Of a stretch of DNA of 13,136 nt, positions 1-5,988 are shown piece after piece. The notes under the pieces were generated by a model. It was not told where the DNA came from and searched no databases. It saw nothing but the letters and a program-made list of their open reading frames with translations. The translations under genes and the position numbers were made by a program. The number at the start of each line of letters is the position of its first letter. Within the stretch, counting starts at the first letter, position 1. Source of the stretch: Desulfobacterales bacterium (GTDB lineage Bacteria > Desulfobacterota > Desulfobacteria > Desulfobacterales > Desulfosalsimonadaceae); contig JAOZOL010000006.1 in NCBI GenBank assembly GCA_029933295.1, positions 14,211-27,346 on the forward strand, in the 5' to 3' direction.

Positions 1-87
1 TCAAATGCCGTTAGAAAAAAATCGTGGAAGCTGAAAGGTTTACTTAAAAAAGACGAACGTCGAACGTCGACCAAAAACCAATACTAA
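1..87 (+). CDS. Possible 3' tail of an upstream gene (partial)
   Basis: Frame 1 is open from the window edge to a TAA at 85-87, giving 28 codons of a strongly basic peptide (it contains SWKLKGLLKKDERR). The other two forward frames stop within the first 35 bases. This may be the C-terminus of a gene that starts before the window, with its last codons inside the left arm of the inverted repeat at 52-203. It is too short to name, and an open frame of this length can occur by chance. Confidence 0.2.
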   Translation, partial: SNAVRKKSWKLKGLLKKDERRTSTKNQY

Positions 88-203
88 TTCGCATGACGAA
101 TGATGAGAATATTTTTAAGGAAAACAAAAGAAATTAAATTATGGAGCGAAGCGACAGCATTATTCGATGTTCAATGTTGGACGTTCGATGTTCGACGTTC
201 ATT
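52..203. repeat. Small inverted-repeat intergenic element
   Basis: The left arm (gaacgtcgaacgtcga, 55-70) and right arm (tcgatgttcgacgttc, 185-200) are inverted copies matching at 15 of 16 positions. Each arm is itself built of short tandem units of the GAACGTC/GACGTTC type, and variant units extend leftward from the right arm to about 161. The interior of roughly 110 bases is AT-rich and has no credible ORF. From memory, tandem TTCGATGTTCGACGTTC-like strings are common between genes in deltaproteobacterial genomes. The layout fits a REP/MITE-like element, but its exact ends are unclear. Confidence 0.55.
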
Positions 204-370
204 TTTCAAAATAATCCTATGCGGCATAAATGTAACCAGTGAATGTTCATAAAACAACTTAGAACCTATGGTGGGCCTGGTCTTGGTTAGAGGATATAGA
301 GTATTTTTTTTCTGCCCCGTTTCCGGAGGCGCAGATTTTTGTAAGTTTAATTAAATATTTGGATAGAGTA
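88..370. other. Intergenic leader before purB
   Basis: Apart from the repeat element reaching about 203, this stretch holds no gene I can support. A weak hairpin (TCTGC at 311-315 with GCAGA at 331-335, interrupted by a C-C mismatch) is followed by five T residues at 336-340. It could be a poor intrinsic terminator or attenuator in the purB leader. I see no convincing sigma-70 promoter and no known purine riboswitch core. Confidence 0.35.
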
Positions 371-1735
371 ATGAATAACATACAATCAATTTCCGTGTTT
401 GACGGGCGATACAGCAGGTATACCAGTGAATTAAAGGATATATTTTCAGAATACGGGCTGATAAAACACCGCGTGTTTGTTGAGATCCAGTGGCTCAAAT
501 TTCTGTTTAATGAGTTGAATCTCGAAAATGTAAAACAATCGGATTTAAATCGCCTTGATTCGATTGCGTCTGAGTTTGATCCGGAAACGGCGCTGCGCAT
601 TAAAGAAATTGAAAAAGAGACAAACCATGATGTAAAGGCGGTTGAATATTATATCAAACAGGAACTTTCGGACATGGGCCTGGGGCATCTGTCCGAGTGG
701 GTGCATTTCGCCTGTACGTCTGATGATATCAACAATACATCCTATGCGTTGATGATAAGTGCCGGCAGAAAGATCATTGTAAAAGAGCTGGCAGCGGTTC
801 TTGAAAAAATTGAATCAATGGCAAAACAATACAAAGGTGTCCCGATGATATCAAGGACACACGGACAACCGGCCACTCCGACTACCGTTGGAAAGGAATT
901 TGTTAATTTCGCCTGGCGGCTGCGCCTGGAATTAACAAATTTTCAGGTGGCATATATACATGCGAAAATGAACGGGGCAAGCGGCAACTTTAATGCGCAT
1001 TATTTTGTGTTTCCGGAAATAGACTGGATTGCGGCCGGCGAGAAATTTATTTCCAACTATCTGGGGCTGACACCGATTCTGTATACAACACAGATAAATC
1101 CGAATAATTATATTGCAGAAATGCTCCATAATCTTATCCGCATTTCATCCACCCTTATCGATTTTGACCGGGATATGTGGGGATATATTTCTTTGGGTTA
1201 TTTTAAACAAAAAGCCATTGCCGGGGAAGTCGGTTCATCGACCATGCCCCATAAGGTCAATCCCATTGATTTTGAAAACAGTGAGGGGAATATGGGGATG
1301 GCGATTTCCCTGATGGAACATCTGGCTGTGAAGCTGCTTAATTCAAGATTCCAAAGAGATCTGACCGATAGTACGGTGCTTCGTAACCTGGGGGCGGTGT
1401 GGGGATATTTGTTGATCGGGTTAAAAAGCACGATGAAAGGATTAAACAAACTTTTGATCAATAAAACGGCGTTGGAAAAGGATATTAAAGCCAATCCGGA
1501 ACTCCTGGCTGAGGCCATTCAAACCGCCATGCGGGTATATAAAGAAAAAAATCCCTATGAAAAGTTAAAAAAACTGACCCGTGCAAGGCGTGTGACGGCA
1601 AATGATATCAGCAAGTTTGTTGACGGACTTGAAAAAGTGCCGGATGCTTTCAAGCAGCGCATGAAAAATTTAACCGTAAGCGATTATACCGGTCTTGCTG
1701 AAAATCTTGTGGAGCATTATTTAAGTAAAATTTAA
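371..1735 (+). CDS. purB: Adenylosuccinate lyase PurB
   Basis: This cytosolic lyase of purine synthesis cleaves SAICAR to AICAR plus fumarate, and adenylosuccinate to AMP plus fumarate. The protein aligns throughout with the long E. coli-type PurB (about 456 residues; here 454). Shared features include the N-terminal VFDGRY (E. coli PVDGRY), TNHDVKAVEYY, HFACTSDDINN, the SRTHGQPATPTTVGKE block, the fumarase-superfamily signature region GSSTMPHKVNPIDFEN with its mobile catalytic loop, and QRDLTDSTVLRNLG. I chose ATG 371, which leaves ten residues before DGRY, close to E. coli. An in-frame TTG at 359 would add four residues but has no Shine-Dalgarno upstream; the ATG has only a weak purine-rich stretch (ggatagag). 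It looks complete and functional, and is probably a stand-alone housekeeping gene. Confidence 0.96.
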   Translation: MNNIQSISVFDGRYSRYTSELKDIFSEYGLIKHRVFVEIQWLKFLFNELNLENVKQSDLNRLDSIASEFDPETALRIKEIEKETNHDVKAVEYYIKQELSDMGLGHLSEWVHFACTSDDINNTSYALMISAGRKIIVKELAAVLEKIESMAKQYKGVPMISRTHGQPATPTTVGKEFVNFAWRLRLELTNFQVAYIHAKMNGASGNFNAHYFVFPEIDWIAAGEKFISNYLGLTPILYTTQINPNNYIAEMLHNLIRISSTLIDFDRDMWGYISLGYFKQKAIAGEVGSSTMPHKVNPIDFENSEGNMGMAISLMEHLAVKLLNSRFQRDLTDSTVLRNLGAVWGYLLIGLKSTMKGLNKLLINKTALEKDIKANPELLAEAIQTAMRVYKEKNPYEKLKKLTRARRVTANDISKFVDGLEKVPDAFKQRMKNLTVSDYTGLAENLVEHYLSKI

Positions 1736-1982
1736 AGATTGTTGTAGACTTTTATATCAACAACACATATTGTTAAAAAATTCACATTCTTTATTGCAGT
1801 ATAAAATTAGAATATTCTATAAAATAAACAGGCTATGCCGGTAATTGGTTTTAATACCCCATTGTCGGACGGATTTTAAGACGTTCAGCGTTAAAATATG
1901 ACCAACCCTTTTTTTTTATTTGATTAAACAGCTTAAATAAGGTAAAGGTGAATAACGTTTTTTTTTAAAACATTGGTTTTTT

Positions 1983-2010
1983 GTTTCAACATATGAATTT
2001 ATTTTGAAAC
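1983..2010. repeat. Inverted repeat overlapping the putative promoter
   Basis: gtttcaacata (1983-1993) and tattttgaaac (2000-2010) are inverted copies matching at 10 of 11 positions around a 6-base spacer. The core GTTTCAA/TTGAAAC is perfect. The right arm contains the candidate -35 box, a typical location for an operator, although AT-rich DNA yields such repeats by chance. Confidence 0.4.
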
Positions 2011-2032
2011 GATTCAGATAAGAAGTGATAAA
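2004..2032 (+). promoter_or_regulatory. Putative sigma-70 promoter for the roadblock-mglA block
   Basis: TTGAAA (2004-2009, five of six matches to the -35 consensus) is separated by 17 bases from GATAAA (2027-2032, four of six matches to -10). A start site near 2039 would give a short leader carrying the AAAGGGTGA ribosome site (2042-2050) before ATG 2057. The -35 box lies in the right arm of an inverted repeat (1983-1993/2000-2010), so an overlapping operator is possible. Prediction by eye only, in very AT-rich DNA. Confidence 0.35.
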
Positions 2033-2056
2033 TCGATTTTGAAAGGGTGAAATTAA

Positions 2057-2449
2057 ATGGATTTTACGATTGAATTTGATAAGCAGCAGATTGAATCAAT
2101 TGAGAATATTCTTCAGGAAGAACTCATTGATTTAGGTGTCCAGAGTGTTATTTTAATGGACCTGGCCGGAAACGTGATCGTTAATCTTGAAAACGGCGAT
2201 TCAAGCCATGATGTGTATTCGCTGGCAGCACTTGCTGCCGGGAATTACGGGGCTGTCAGTGCAATGGCGAACATCATAGGCGAACAGGAATTTTCTCTTC
2301 TTTTCCACAAAGGCGAGGAGGAGAGTATCCATTTCAGCAAGGTCGTTGAAGATTTGTTGTTGCTGACCATTTTCAATAAAAATGTGTCTCTGGGCTTCCT
2401 GCGGTTAAAAGTGGCGGAAGCGATTAAAAGAATTCAAGTTTTGATCTAA
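2057..2449 (+). CDS. Roadblock/LC7-domain protein, MglB-like (candidate GAP of MglA)
   Basis: A cytosolic 130-residue protein that is essentially one roadblock/LC7 domain. Supporting features are an N-terminal helix (about 8-25), the strand-turn motif VILMDLAGNVI (31-41), a helix with small residues (SLAALAAGNYGAVSAMANII, 55-74), strands around FSLLFHKG and LLLTIF, and a C-terminal helix. Roadblock dimers such as M. xanthus MglB (about 159 residues) bind MglA-GTP and stimulate its hydrolysis. This gene lies directly upstream of an MglA homologue, as mglB does in M. xanthus, so a GAP or regulator role is the best inference. A good ribosome site (AAAGGGTGA, 2042-2050) supports ATG 2057. It lacks the long C-terminal tail of M. 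xanthus MglB, so the precise function is less certain than the fold. Confidence 0.87.
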   Translation: MDFTIEFDKQQIESIENILQEELIDLGVQSVILMDLAGNVIVNLENGDSSHDVYSLAALAAGNYGAVSAMANIIGEQEFSLLFHKGEEESIHFSKVVEDLLLLTIFNKNVSLGFLRLKVAEAIKRIQVLI

Positions 2450-2576
2450 TCAGGTTTTACATGCCATGTATGTTGGGGCCGATGCCATACATCGTGAAAG
2501 GCTGATTTTATTTGCAGATGTTTATAATGTCCGATAACCTTAAGAATTTTAACTTAATATACTGGAGGTAGTTCTT

Positions 2577-3182
2577 TTGGCTTTAATTAATCCGAAGAAG
2601 AAGGAGGTTCAGGTAAAAATAGTATATTATGGTCCGGGCCGAGGCGGGAAGACAACCAATCTTGAGTATATAAATAAAAAATTTAAAAAACGGATTCAAA
2701 ATGAAATGGTGACGGTCAAAACCTACGGTGACCGGACCCTTTTTTTTGACTTTCTGCCGTTTGATATCGGAGAGATAAAGGGCCATAGCATTAAGGTCCA
2801 GTTATATACCGTTCCCGGGCAGGTTAAATACAACGCCACAAGACGTTTGGTTTTAAGGGGGGTGGACGGTCTGGTTTTTGTGGCGGATTCAATGGATTTA
2901 AGGCGGGAAATGAACATTCGTTCCCTGCAGAACCTCAAAGAAAATCTTGAAACATTCAACAAGAATATTTTCAATATACCTCTGGTTTTGCAATATAACA
3001 AACGCGATTTAGCAGAAGAGGGTATTCCGATTCTATCAGTCGATACACTTCAGCGGGATATGAACAGTCGTTTGAGGGCACCGGCTTTTCCGGCCAGTGC
3101 TGTTAAAGGGGAGAATGTTGCTGCAACAATGAAAAAAATTATTGCTTTAACGGTAGGCTCTTTGAGGAAGAAACTTGAATAG
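2577..3182 (+). CDS. mglA: MglA-family Ras-like small GTPase
   Basis: This cytosolic GTPase cycles between GDP and GTP states; in M. xanthus MglA sets front-rear polarity and directs type IV pili and gliding machinery. The 201 residues show G1/P-loop GPGRGGKTT (19-27), the switch I region DRTLFFDFLP (52-61), G3 as TVPGQ (78-82), G4 NKRD (141-144) and a G5-like SAVKG (174-178). Residues known to be important in M. xanthus MglA fall at the same numbers here: G21, R53, T54, the MglA-typical T78 and Q82, so it should be catalytically competent with a roadblock GAP. The start is TTG 2577, supported by GGAGG at 2564-2568 eight bases upstream and by the MglA-like N-terminus (MALIN; M. xanthus MSFIN). 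It is 127 bp after the roadblock gene and 12 bp before the next gene. Confidence 0.95.
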   Translation: MALINPKKKEVQVKIVYYGPGRGGKTTNLEYINKKFKKRIQNEMVTVKTYGDRTLFFDFLPFDIGEIKGHSIKVQLYTVPGQVKYNATRRLVLRGVDGLVFVADSMDLRREMNIRSLQNLKENLETFNKNIFNIPLVLQYNKRDLAEEGIPILSVDTLQRDMNSRLRAPAFPASAVKGENVAATMKKIIALTVGSLRKKLE

Positions 3183-3194
3183 GAGGGTAACGCA

Positions 3195-3950
3195 TTGACT
3201 AAGAAGGATGAAGATGGCAGCCTAAATGCTGAGGTTTCAAGTCGATTGGACGAATTGTTCGGGGATGATGACTCCGAAACATCGGCGATGCCTGTTGAAT
3301 CTTCCGGGGAAAGCATCTCAAGTGCGCCGGATACGCGAGGAAAAAAATTGACGGCAGCAGATGTCGGCAATGGTGTTGACGGTGATGATGCGGATTCTCC
3401 GGTTAAGGTTTTAAAAGCTCTGGTGTTTTCCATTGATTGGGAAATTACCGATGAAAACATGGTTGATTTTCTAAAGGAAACAAAGCGTCTTGCAAAGATG
3501 TACCGCAAAGATAAGGTACTGTCCATTTTTCTGAAACTTCATGAATCCATTGGAAAATATATTAAGGCAAAAAAAGTCCGGGCGCACCCGGATTCATTTA
3601 AGCTTATCGCGTCGGTTTTTAAAAATTTTGAAAAGGTGTTATCAACTCCCGGAATTACAGAAGTTCAGAAGAAAAAGCTGCTTTCAGCCGAGGTTAAAAA
3701 ATTCAAAGCTTTCAAGCAGCGCGTAATCTTAAGAGAAGAGGCGCTGGAACCGGCTGAAACGGAAAAAATGGAAATACGGGTGATTGAGGAGGTTGCCCCG
3801 GAGGTGCCTGTTGCTAACAAAGCGACCCCCCCGGTCTCTTTGCCTCTGGAATCCAAAGAAGCTGTTGAATATATTTTGTCTGAACTTAAAAAGACGATTA
3901 AAACCGAATTTCATACGCTGCGGCAGATCATCAAAAATCTTGGGGCATAG
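3195..3950 (+). CDS. Uncharacterised acidic/helical protein coupled to mglA
   Basis: I cannot assign a function. The 251-residue protein has an acidic, probably disordered N-terminus (1-68) with a short motif SRLDELFGDD (16-25). A predicted helical domain follows (about 70-178), containing VLKALVFSIDWEITDENM, LGKYI-like SIGKYIKAKK and AHPDSFKLIASVF. A Glu/Pro/Ala linker (about 180-220) leads to a C-terminal helix (221-249). I believe similar 'LSIDWEI...GKYI...AHPD' domains occur in other deltaproteobacterial signalling proteins, but I cannot name the family. The TTG start (3195) has a strong AGGAGGG (3181-3187) that overlaps the mglA stop region, implying translational coupling. Direct partnership with MglA, for example as effector or adaptor, is inference from this coupling. 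No membrane segment or signal peptide. Confidence 0.8.
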   Translation: MTKKDEDGSLNAEVSSRLDELFGDDDSETSAMPVESSGESISSAPDTRGKKLTAADVGNGVDGDDADSPVKVLKALVFSIDWEITDENMVDFLKETKRLAKMYRKDKVLSIFLKLHESIGKYIKAKKVRAHPDSFKLIASVFKNFEKVLSTPGITEVQKKKLLSAEVKKFKAFKQRVILREEALEPAETEKMEIRVIEEVAPEVPVANKATPPVSLPLESKEAVEYILSELKKTIKTEFHTLRQIIKNLGA

Positions 3951-3962
3951 GGCTAACCCTAT
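3947..3962 (+). other. Hairpin over the stop codon
   Basis: ATAGGG (3947-3952) and CCCTAT (3957-3962) form a perfect 6-bp stem with a CTAA loop. It includes the TAG stop codon of the preceding gene. No T-tract follows, so it is not a standard intrinsic terminator; it could be a processing or attenuation structure, or simply chance. Confidence 0.35.
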
Positions 3963-4070
3963 TGATGATACGTACTTTTCGTACTTTGAAGAAACGAAGG
4001 ATGCAGCGCAACACAGAATTTAGCCTTTTTACGAAGCCATCAAAGATGATGGTTCGATAGTCTTTGGTGA
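3963..4070 (+). repeat. Probable dispersed intergenic repeat with hairpin
   Basis: The gap between two genes contains a stem formed by CGAAGCCATC (4032-4041, one bulged G) and GATGGTTCG (4048-4056) around a 6-base loop, preceded by CCTTTTTA. Just upstream is the short inverted pair GTAC-TTTTC-GTAC around 3973. The wording of this stretch (GAAGGATGCAGCGCAACAC, then CTTTTTACGAAGCCATCAA) resembles, from memory, a sequence repeated between genes in Desulfobacterales genomes. Only the hairpin is seen directly; the repeat status is recollection and only one copy is present here. Confidence 0.4.
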
Positions 4071-4122
4071 GAAAACATAAACAATCGAAAAAAAGTGAAT
4101 ACGATTATTCGGAGGCTGAGCT

Positions 4123-4593
4123 ATGAATGTTTTCGCCGGTGATATTTCAAGATTGGTTCTTAAACGGACTGTGAGGGCTGATTTAGGTGAGGTCTCACTT
4201 GACAGTTTGATGTTGCAGGTTTTGATGGAACTTGACGGTAACAAGACGCTCGGTCAGGTTGCCCGTTCGTTAAATATGAATATGAAGCAGTTGAGAACAA
4301 TTTTGCATCGGCTTTATAAACTTCATCTGTGTGAGACCGCCAAGGAAGCCATCCCCAAACTGAATAAAGATTTTTTTAATTATCTTTCTGCGGAATTATC
4401 ACGTGCAATGGGGCCGATTGCGGATGTGGTAATTGAAGATGAGATTGCTGAAATGGGTGAAAATCAGTTAAAATTTCCCGCCCATCGCGCGGCAGAATTG
4501 GTTGATCTGTTAGCCCGTCAAGTTCTTAGAGAGGAAAGAAAAGTAGCCTTCCAACAGGTAATGGTAAAAAAATTACGTGAGTTGAAATCATAA
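4123..4593 (+). CDS. Small protein with winged-helix-like domain and unknown C-terminal domain
   Basis: A 156-residue cytosolic protein of unknown function. Residues about 27-72 (LMELDGNKTLGQVARSLNM... LHRLYKLHLCE) read as a helix-turn-helix of winged-helix type, of the kind seen in PqqD-like or DUF4388-associated modules where it often mediates protein contacts rather than DNA binding. The C-terminal part (83-156), with AELSRAMGPIADVVIEDEI followed by helices rich in Glu, Leu and Arg, resembles the small 'GPIA' helical domain attached to some bacterial signalling proteins and kinases; I offer this as resemblance only. GGAGG at 4111-4115 gives a well-placed ribosome site for ATG 4123. Position between the mglA pair and the receptor suggests an adaptor, though a transcriptional regulator is possible. 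Confidence 0.78.
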   Translation: MNVFAGDISRLVLKRTVRADLGEVSLDSLMLQVLMELDGNKTLGQVARSLNMNMKQLRTILHRLYKLHLCETAKEAIPKLNKDFFNYLSAELSRAMGPIADVVIEDEIAEMGENQLKFPAHRAAELVDLLARQVLREERKVAFQQVMVKKLRELKS

Positions 4594-4631
4594 TTGAACT
4601 ATTTGATTTGATAAGGGTATCCATTGTCCAT

Positions 4632-4669
4632 ACAGTTACGATATATATCTGGAACTGTCAACTTGTAAC
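4632..4669 (+). other. Alternative hairpins ahead of the receptor gene
   Basis: ACAGTT (4632-4637) can pair with AACTGT (4653-4658), while the overlapping GTTAC (4635-4639) can pair with GTAAC (4665-4669), adjacent to the GGAGG ribosome site at 4672-4676. The two pairings share bases and exclude each other. This could modulate translation of the downstream gene, but the stems are short and the evidence is weak. Confidence 0.25.
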
Positions 4670-4684
4670 AAGGAGGAATAAGAT

Positions 4685-5860
4685 ATGACGGTTATTTGTG
4701 AAGAATGTGGGAAAGTTTATCATATTGATCCAGATAAGCTAGACCAGTATAGAGGGAAATCTGTGAAGGTTCGATGCAGTGAATGCGGTCATGTGACCCA
4801 GATTTCAAAATTGATGGAAGCATCTGAAGAACCGGCTGAAGATTATGCAATCGCAGATGTTCCCGGCATGCCGTCAACCGAAGATGATTTTGAAAACGCT
4901 GAGGAACCTGCTGCACGCCCGGAGAGAATACATGCGGAACCGGCAGATATCCGGATAGCCGGCTGGCTCGGGTTAAGGGGAAAGATGATTATCCTTTTCC
5001 TTGGTATTCCGATTTTATTGATGGCAGGAACCGTATTTTTTGCCCAGCAGCAGTTGAACCTGCTTGCCAATGAAATTACCAATGAGAGTACGGACCTGGT
5101 GCTTGAACAAGGCAAGGAACAATTGATGCAAAAGTCTCGTGATGTTGCCCTGCAATGTGAGATCTATTTACGTGCTCATCCTGATTTGCAAAGGGAAGAT
5201 TTTTTTTATGACCCTGATTTCTCAGGAATTGCTGTTCAGGGAGTCGGCAAATCAGGATATACGGTTTTGCTCCAGGTACCTGAACCTGATCGCGGTCAGA
5301 ACTGGACCATATGGGCGCATCCCAATCCAAATATTATAGGCATTGATGATGTCGATATGCTTAGAAAAGCATTGGGGCCCCATTTTCCTAAATTTTATGA
5401 GATTCTTACCGGTGCGCAGGGGATGAAGGAATCTGAAGGGTTTTACAGCTGGAAAGACCCGGATGGAAAAATCAGGGAAAAGTATATGGCTGTTGCTCCG
5501 ATAAAGATTGAGGGTAAGCCGTTTCTTATGATGAGTACTGAATACATTGATGAATTTACGAAAAAGACGGAAACGTTGAAAGGCAAAGCAGCAAAGCTGG
5601 CTGAAGATACGACGAAGTTTCTTGTTATTATCGGTTTAGCGGGTGTGCTGTTGATGGCGTTTATTATCGTCATCTATGGCTATCGTTTGACGCGTAACAT
5701 TAAATATTTGACGGAGGCTGCCGACCGGATCAGCGTTGGTGATCTTGAAGCAGAGATTGAAGTTACTTCTAAAGATGAGATCGGCAATTTGGCTGACGCA
5801 ATTTCACGTATGCAGGACAGTCTGAGATTCTCCATAGAGCGGTTGAGACGAAGACGATAA
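4685..5860 (+). CDS. Membrane receptor: zinc ribbon, Cache-like sensor, HAMP; no output domain
   Basis: This 391-residue protein appears to be an inner-membrane sensor. Residues 1-40 form an MJ0042-type zinc ribbon with C5-x2-C8 and C31-x2-C34. An acidic linker (45-85) precedes a first membrane helix (about 101-120). The region 121-308 should be periplasmic and looks like a Cache sensor: it has a long entry helix, VGKSGYTVLLQ (187-197), IWAHPNPNIIG (209-219) and YSWKDPDGKIREKYMAVAPI (254-273). A second membrane helix (about 311-333) leads to a HAMP domain (334-385). The protein then stops at RLRRRR, with no methyl-accepting, kinase, GGDEF or cyclase module. The start has a strong ribosome site (GGAGG 4672-4676). 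Signal output must go through another protein, perhaps the encoded GTPase or receiver proteins (inference). A terminator follows immediately. Confidence 0.88.
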   Translation: MTVICEECGKVYHIDPDKLDQYRGKSVKVRCSECGHVTQISKLMEASEEPAEDYAIADVPGMPSTEDDFENAEEPAARPERIHAEPADIRIAGWLGLRGKMIILFLGIPILLMAGTVFFAQQQLNLLANEITNESTDLVLEQGKEQLMQKSRDVALQCEIYLRAHPDLQREDFFYDPDFSGIAVQGVGKSGYTVLLQVPEPDRGQNWTIWAHPNPNIIGIDDVDMLRKALGPHFPKFYEILTGAQGMKESEGFYSWKDPDGKIREKYMAVAPIKIEGKPFLMMSTEYIDEFTKKTETLKGKAAKLAEDTTKFLVIIGLAGVLLMAFIIVIYGYRLTRNIKYLTEAADRISVGDLEAEIEVTSKDEIGNLADAISRMQDSLRFSIERLRRRR

Positions 5861-5892
5861 TTTTTGTGTTTTTTAAAAAATATTATCGAAAA

Positions 5893-5934
5893 AAAACAAG
5901 CAATGCGCTATGGTATAGCGCATTGCTTGTTTTG
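5893..5934. terminator. Strong intrinsic terminator, perfect 18-bp stem
   Basis: Bases 5893-5910 and 5916-5933 are perfectly complementary over 18 bp around a TGGTA loop, with a GC-rich core (GCGC) and flanking AAAA/TTTT. The run of A before it also makes it readable as a terminator on the opposite strand. It lies 33 bases after the receptor stop codon and divides the signalling genes into two transcription units. Confidence 0.9.
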
Positions 5935-5988
5935 TCTAAAAGAGTTTAAGATTTAAAAGCGACATCATCAGTTTTTGAAGGAGCGATA

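Larger units (their letters stand above)
1736..2056. other. AT-rich intergenic region, no gene
   Basis: There is no ORF longer than about 15 codons on either strand that looks real, and no RNA gene I recognise. Visible structure: a short hairpin just after the purB stop (TTGTTG 1739-1744 with CAACAA 1758-1763) without a T-tract, long T runs near 1911-1918 and 1960-1967, and an inverted repeat with a putative promoter at 1983-2032, listed separately. The region probably separates purB from the signalling block transcriptionally. Confidence 0.6.

Noticed and set aside
359..370. TTG start for purB
   Set aside because: No Shine-Dalgarno precedes it, and ATG 371 gives the N-terminal length closest to E. 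coli PurB.
259..600. 113-codon open frame on the minus strand across the start of purB
   Set aside because: It overlaps a certain gene, has no ribosome site, and its product has no recognisable domain.
1736..2056. Possible c-di-GMP or purine riboswitch upstream of the signalling block
   Set aside because: I looked for the conserved cores of these classes and found none; the region is mainly A/T runs.
2466..2492. Hairpin ATGTATG/CATACAT between the roadblock gene and mglA as a terminator
   Set aside because: The stem is AT-rich with a 13-base loop and no T-tract, so read-through into mglA is expected.
4685..5860. Receptor gene as a frameshifted chemoreceptor or kinase
   Set aside because: No downstream frame before the terminator encodes a methyl-accepting or kinase domain, and the terminator starts 33 bases after the stop.
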